Below, piece by piece: positions 62,020 through 64,000 of a DNA stretch of 64,000 nucleotides; position 1 is the first letter of the stretch; every line of letters begins with the position of its first letter. A model generated the notes under the pieces. That model did no database searches and was not told the origin of the DNA. It was given only the letters and a program-made list of their open reading frames with translations. This DNA comes from Inia geoffrensis (taxonomy: Eukaryota > Chordata > Mammalia > Artiodactyla > Iniidae): contig CM070907.1 of assembly GCA_036417435.1 (NCBI GenBank), forward strand, positions 58,822,001 through 58,886,000, written 5' to 3'. Made by a program: the position numbers and the translations under genes.

Positions 62020-62739
62020 TTTTTATAGCTTATAAGATGCTAATGTATAAAAATAGGTATAGAAATGTCTTCCTGATGCAAGGGTTTAATGTTATATAAG
62101 AAGAAGGAACTAGTATACTCAACAGTTTCCAATAAAACTCAGGAATAGATTCAGAGCAAGTTAGTGAGCAAGCTGTTATTAGGATATGGAAGGAAGAAAA
62201 CTGTCTCAGGGCAACCCAAGGAAGGCGCCCAGAGGAGGTGCGATTTAGGTTTAACTTAAAGAATGAGTAAAAGACAGCCAGCATAAAGAAAATGTTATGC
62301 AATGGAAGCAACAATAATTATTGGATCAAAGGATGCATGACGCTTTATAAAAATATAAACACCCCTCTCTGTCTTCATAGCAGATGCACCATGTGATGGT
62401 ACTGACAAATGTAATTACTTAATTCTTCCAAAGCACATACAAAAATAAGGCAGAGATATCCTTCTTATAATAATGACAACGGATGACATATTATGGTTGC
62501 CACTTTCCAAATTACAGAAATGTAATCACACATACATACAGTCACACACAACCAGGTATACATGCATCCCCCACTTCCTGGTCTTTCTTGTAAATGTATT
62601 CATCATTATTCTTCAGCCTGATAAAAGACTCTCAGAACTTCTACCTTTACTCATTCATAGAGTCACCAAGAAATCCAAAACTTAGGAGACTCACAAGTAA
62701 TTCTTCCTGTCCATTACTTATTGATTATTGTTCCCATTA
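62020..62739. other. Spacer, no gene seen
   Basis: Mixed composition, with no recognised repeat. The 94-codon minus frame at 62314-62030 lacks a domain. Confidence 0.4.
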
Positions 62740-63262
62740 CCTACTTCTGTGCAAAAAGTAGCCCAAAACTTAGTGACTTATAACAATAACTTTTCTGTTT
62801 TACTCATGATTTTGTGGGTTAGGAATTTGGGCTTGGCTCCATGGCATTGATGGTGTCATTAGATAGTATTAAACGGGTAGTTGGGCTGATATGAAAGGTC
62901 CAAGATAGATTTATTTACATTTCTGATGCTTGGCAGTACTGGCTGGAAGGCTAGACTCAGCTGGGGCTGTCAACAGGAGTGCTTACATGTGGTCTCTTCA
63001 GCATAGTGGACTCAGAGTAATTGGACTTTTACAAGGTAGGTCAGGGTTCTAAGCAAGTGTTCTGTGAATAAGTCAGAAGCTTCCAAGTCTTATATGACTT
63101 AGCATCAGAAGTCATTTGGTTTCAGTTCTACTAGATACTATTAGTCAAAGCAGTTGTAAGCCTGCCCAGATCCAAGGGGTAAGGGCACATAGGCCTCACC
63201 TCTCCCTGGAAAGAGTGTCAAAGAAAGTGTGGCCATGTTTTAAAACCACCACAGTGGGCTCC
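62740..63262 (-). repeat. MaLR/MLT1-like LTR relic, minus
   Basis: 'gtagcccaaaacttagtgac', 'ttgtgggttaggaatttggg', 'aagctt ccaagtctta'-type centre, 'cagttctactagatactatt', 'agtcaaagcagttgtaagcc' and an end 'aaccaccaca' follow the reverse layout of MLT1-class LTRs. No retroviral coding region is adjacent. Confidence 0.55.
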
Positions 63263-64000
63263 ATTTTGATCAAAGTGAGAGTTGAATGAATGTCTTAGAT
63301 ATGTACTCAATAACCTTTGTCTTTGTTTGCAAGAACCAGGCAAACCCATTTTCCTTGTTCCCCCTGATTAACCATCACAAAATTCACCACTTTTAGACAA
63401 TTAAAAAAATTGCAGCATGTCATGCAGATATACCTGTCTTTTATATGCATCTATTCTCATAAACATGACTTGAAATAATCAGGTCTTTTTAACACAGATG
63501 TCTATGGCATCATCTGTACCACACTTTGGACAATGTGCTTGAAGTCCTCAAATTTCATTGATTATTTGGAGAGTCCATGGACATATTGAGAACATAGGTC
63601 ATCTGCCACATGTTGGCAGCTAATAACAGCAGGAAGAACATTCTTAGCTTCCAAAAATCTGGTCCAACAGTTTTCATACTGTGACATCAATTATTCACTT
63701 CATGAGACTATCCCTTTGATCTTAAAATCAAAGGCGGGGGGGTGGGCATATTCTCTGTTAATCGTTAAATGCAAAGGAAATATAACAAATAATTTCCAGA
63801 CACCAGGACATTCTGGAACACAAACAGGGGGAGGACTGTACATAGGTGAGTTGTCATAGTTAAGCTATTTCAGGCAGTCTGGAGATGGTTGGCATTGACA
63901 AAATAGAAGAGGGCACAAAATGAGCGGTCATGGTATGAGACTACTAAGAAGAGCTGGAAAAAGAGGAGTTTAAGGGAGATAGTATTTTTCCTAATGAGAA
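63263..64000. other. Spacer to the window end
   Basis: No gene was seen. A G-run 'aaaggcggggggg' lies near 63731. The stretch may continue an old repeat, but I could not name one. Confidence 0.4.

Overview
This is mammalian nuclear DNA, most likely from a cetacean. The evidence is the repeat content. Nine tRNA-derived SINEs of the CHR type (shared by whales, hippos and ruminants) carry the 'cttccctggtggcgcagtgg' head typical of whale and dolphin genomes. They sit among artiodactyl-type L1 elements and old mammalian MIR, L2, MaLR, ERVL, hAT and Tigger relics. The window is AT-rich and behaves as a gene desert or a long intron. I found no host protein-coding exon, rRNA or tRNA gene, and no prokaryotic feature.

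Layout. 1-7.6 kb: AT-rich spacer with MIR/L2 relics, a young L1 3'UTR stub (3615-3975), a MaLR-type LTR (5083-5462) and an old L1 3' end (7205-7580). 7.69-13.52 kb: a long, broken L1 on the + strand, flanked by a 9-bp target-site duplication (TSD). 13.5-34 kb: spacer with eight CHR SINEs, MIR/L2 pieces, old LINE fragments, a hAT element with 10-bp terminal repeats, and a perfect 102-bp palindrome at 26165-26266. 34-45 kb: an unidentified minus-strand tract with three long open frames, a Tigger1 relic with transposase N-terminal coding, an old L1 interrupted by a small TA-flanked DNA element, an L2, a short L1 insertion with a perfect 12-bp TSD, and an ERVL-type LTR. 44-46.5 kb: old L1 pieces, one holding a CHR SINE.

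49.54-56.84 kb: the main object, a full-length young L1 of about 7.3 kb with a 15-bp TSD. It has a 2.1-kb 5'UTR (CpG-rich start, YY1-like site, two diverged ~255-bp tandem units, a CT microsatellite), an ORF1 with one nonsense codon, an uninterrupted 1272-codon ORF2 with all visible endonuclease, RT and Cys-rich residues, a G-rich 3'UTR and a poly(A) signal. 56.85-64 kb: spacer with an old L1 piece, a long CHR SINE and a MaLR-like LTR.

How the parts work together: ORF2 supplies endonuclease and reverse transcriptase. L1 copies itself, and the poly(A)-tailed CHR SINEs, which carry their own pol III boxes, are the expected trans users of that machinery. Repeat names come from recognising sequence by eye, not from a database search. 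Boundaries of old repeats are approximate.
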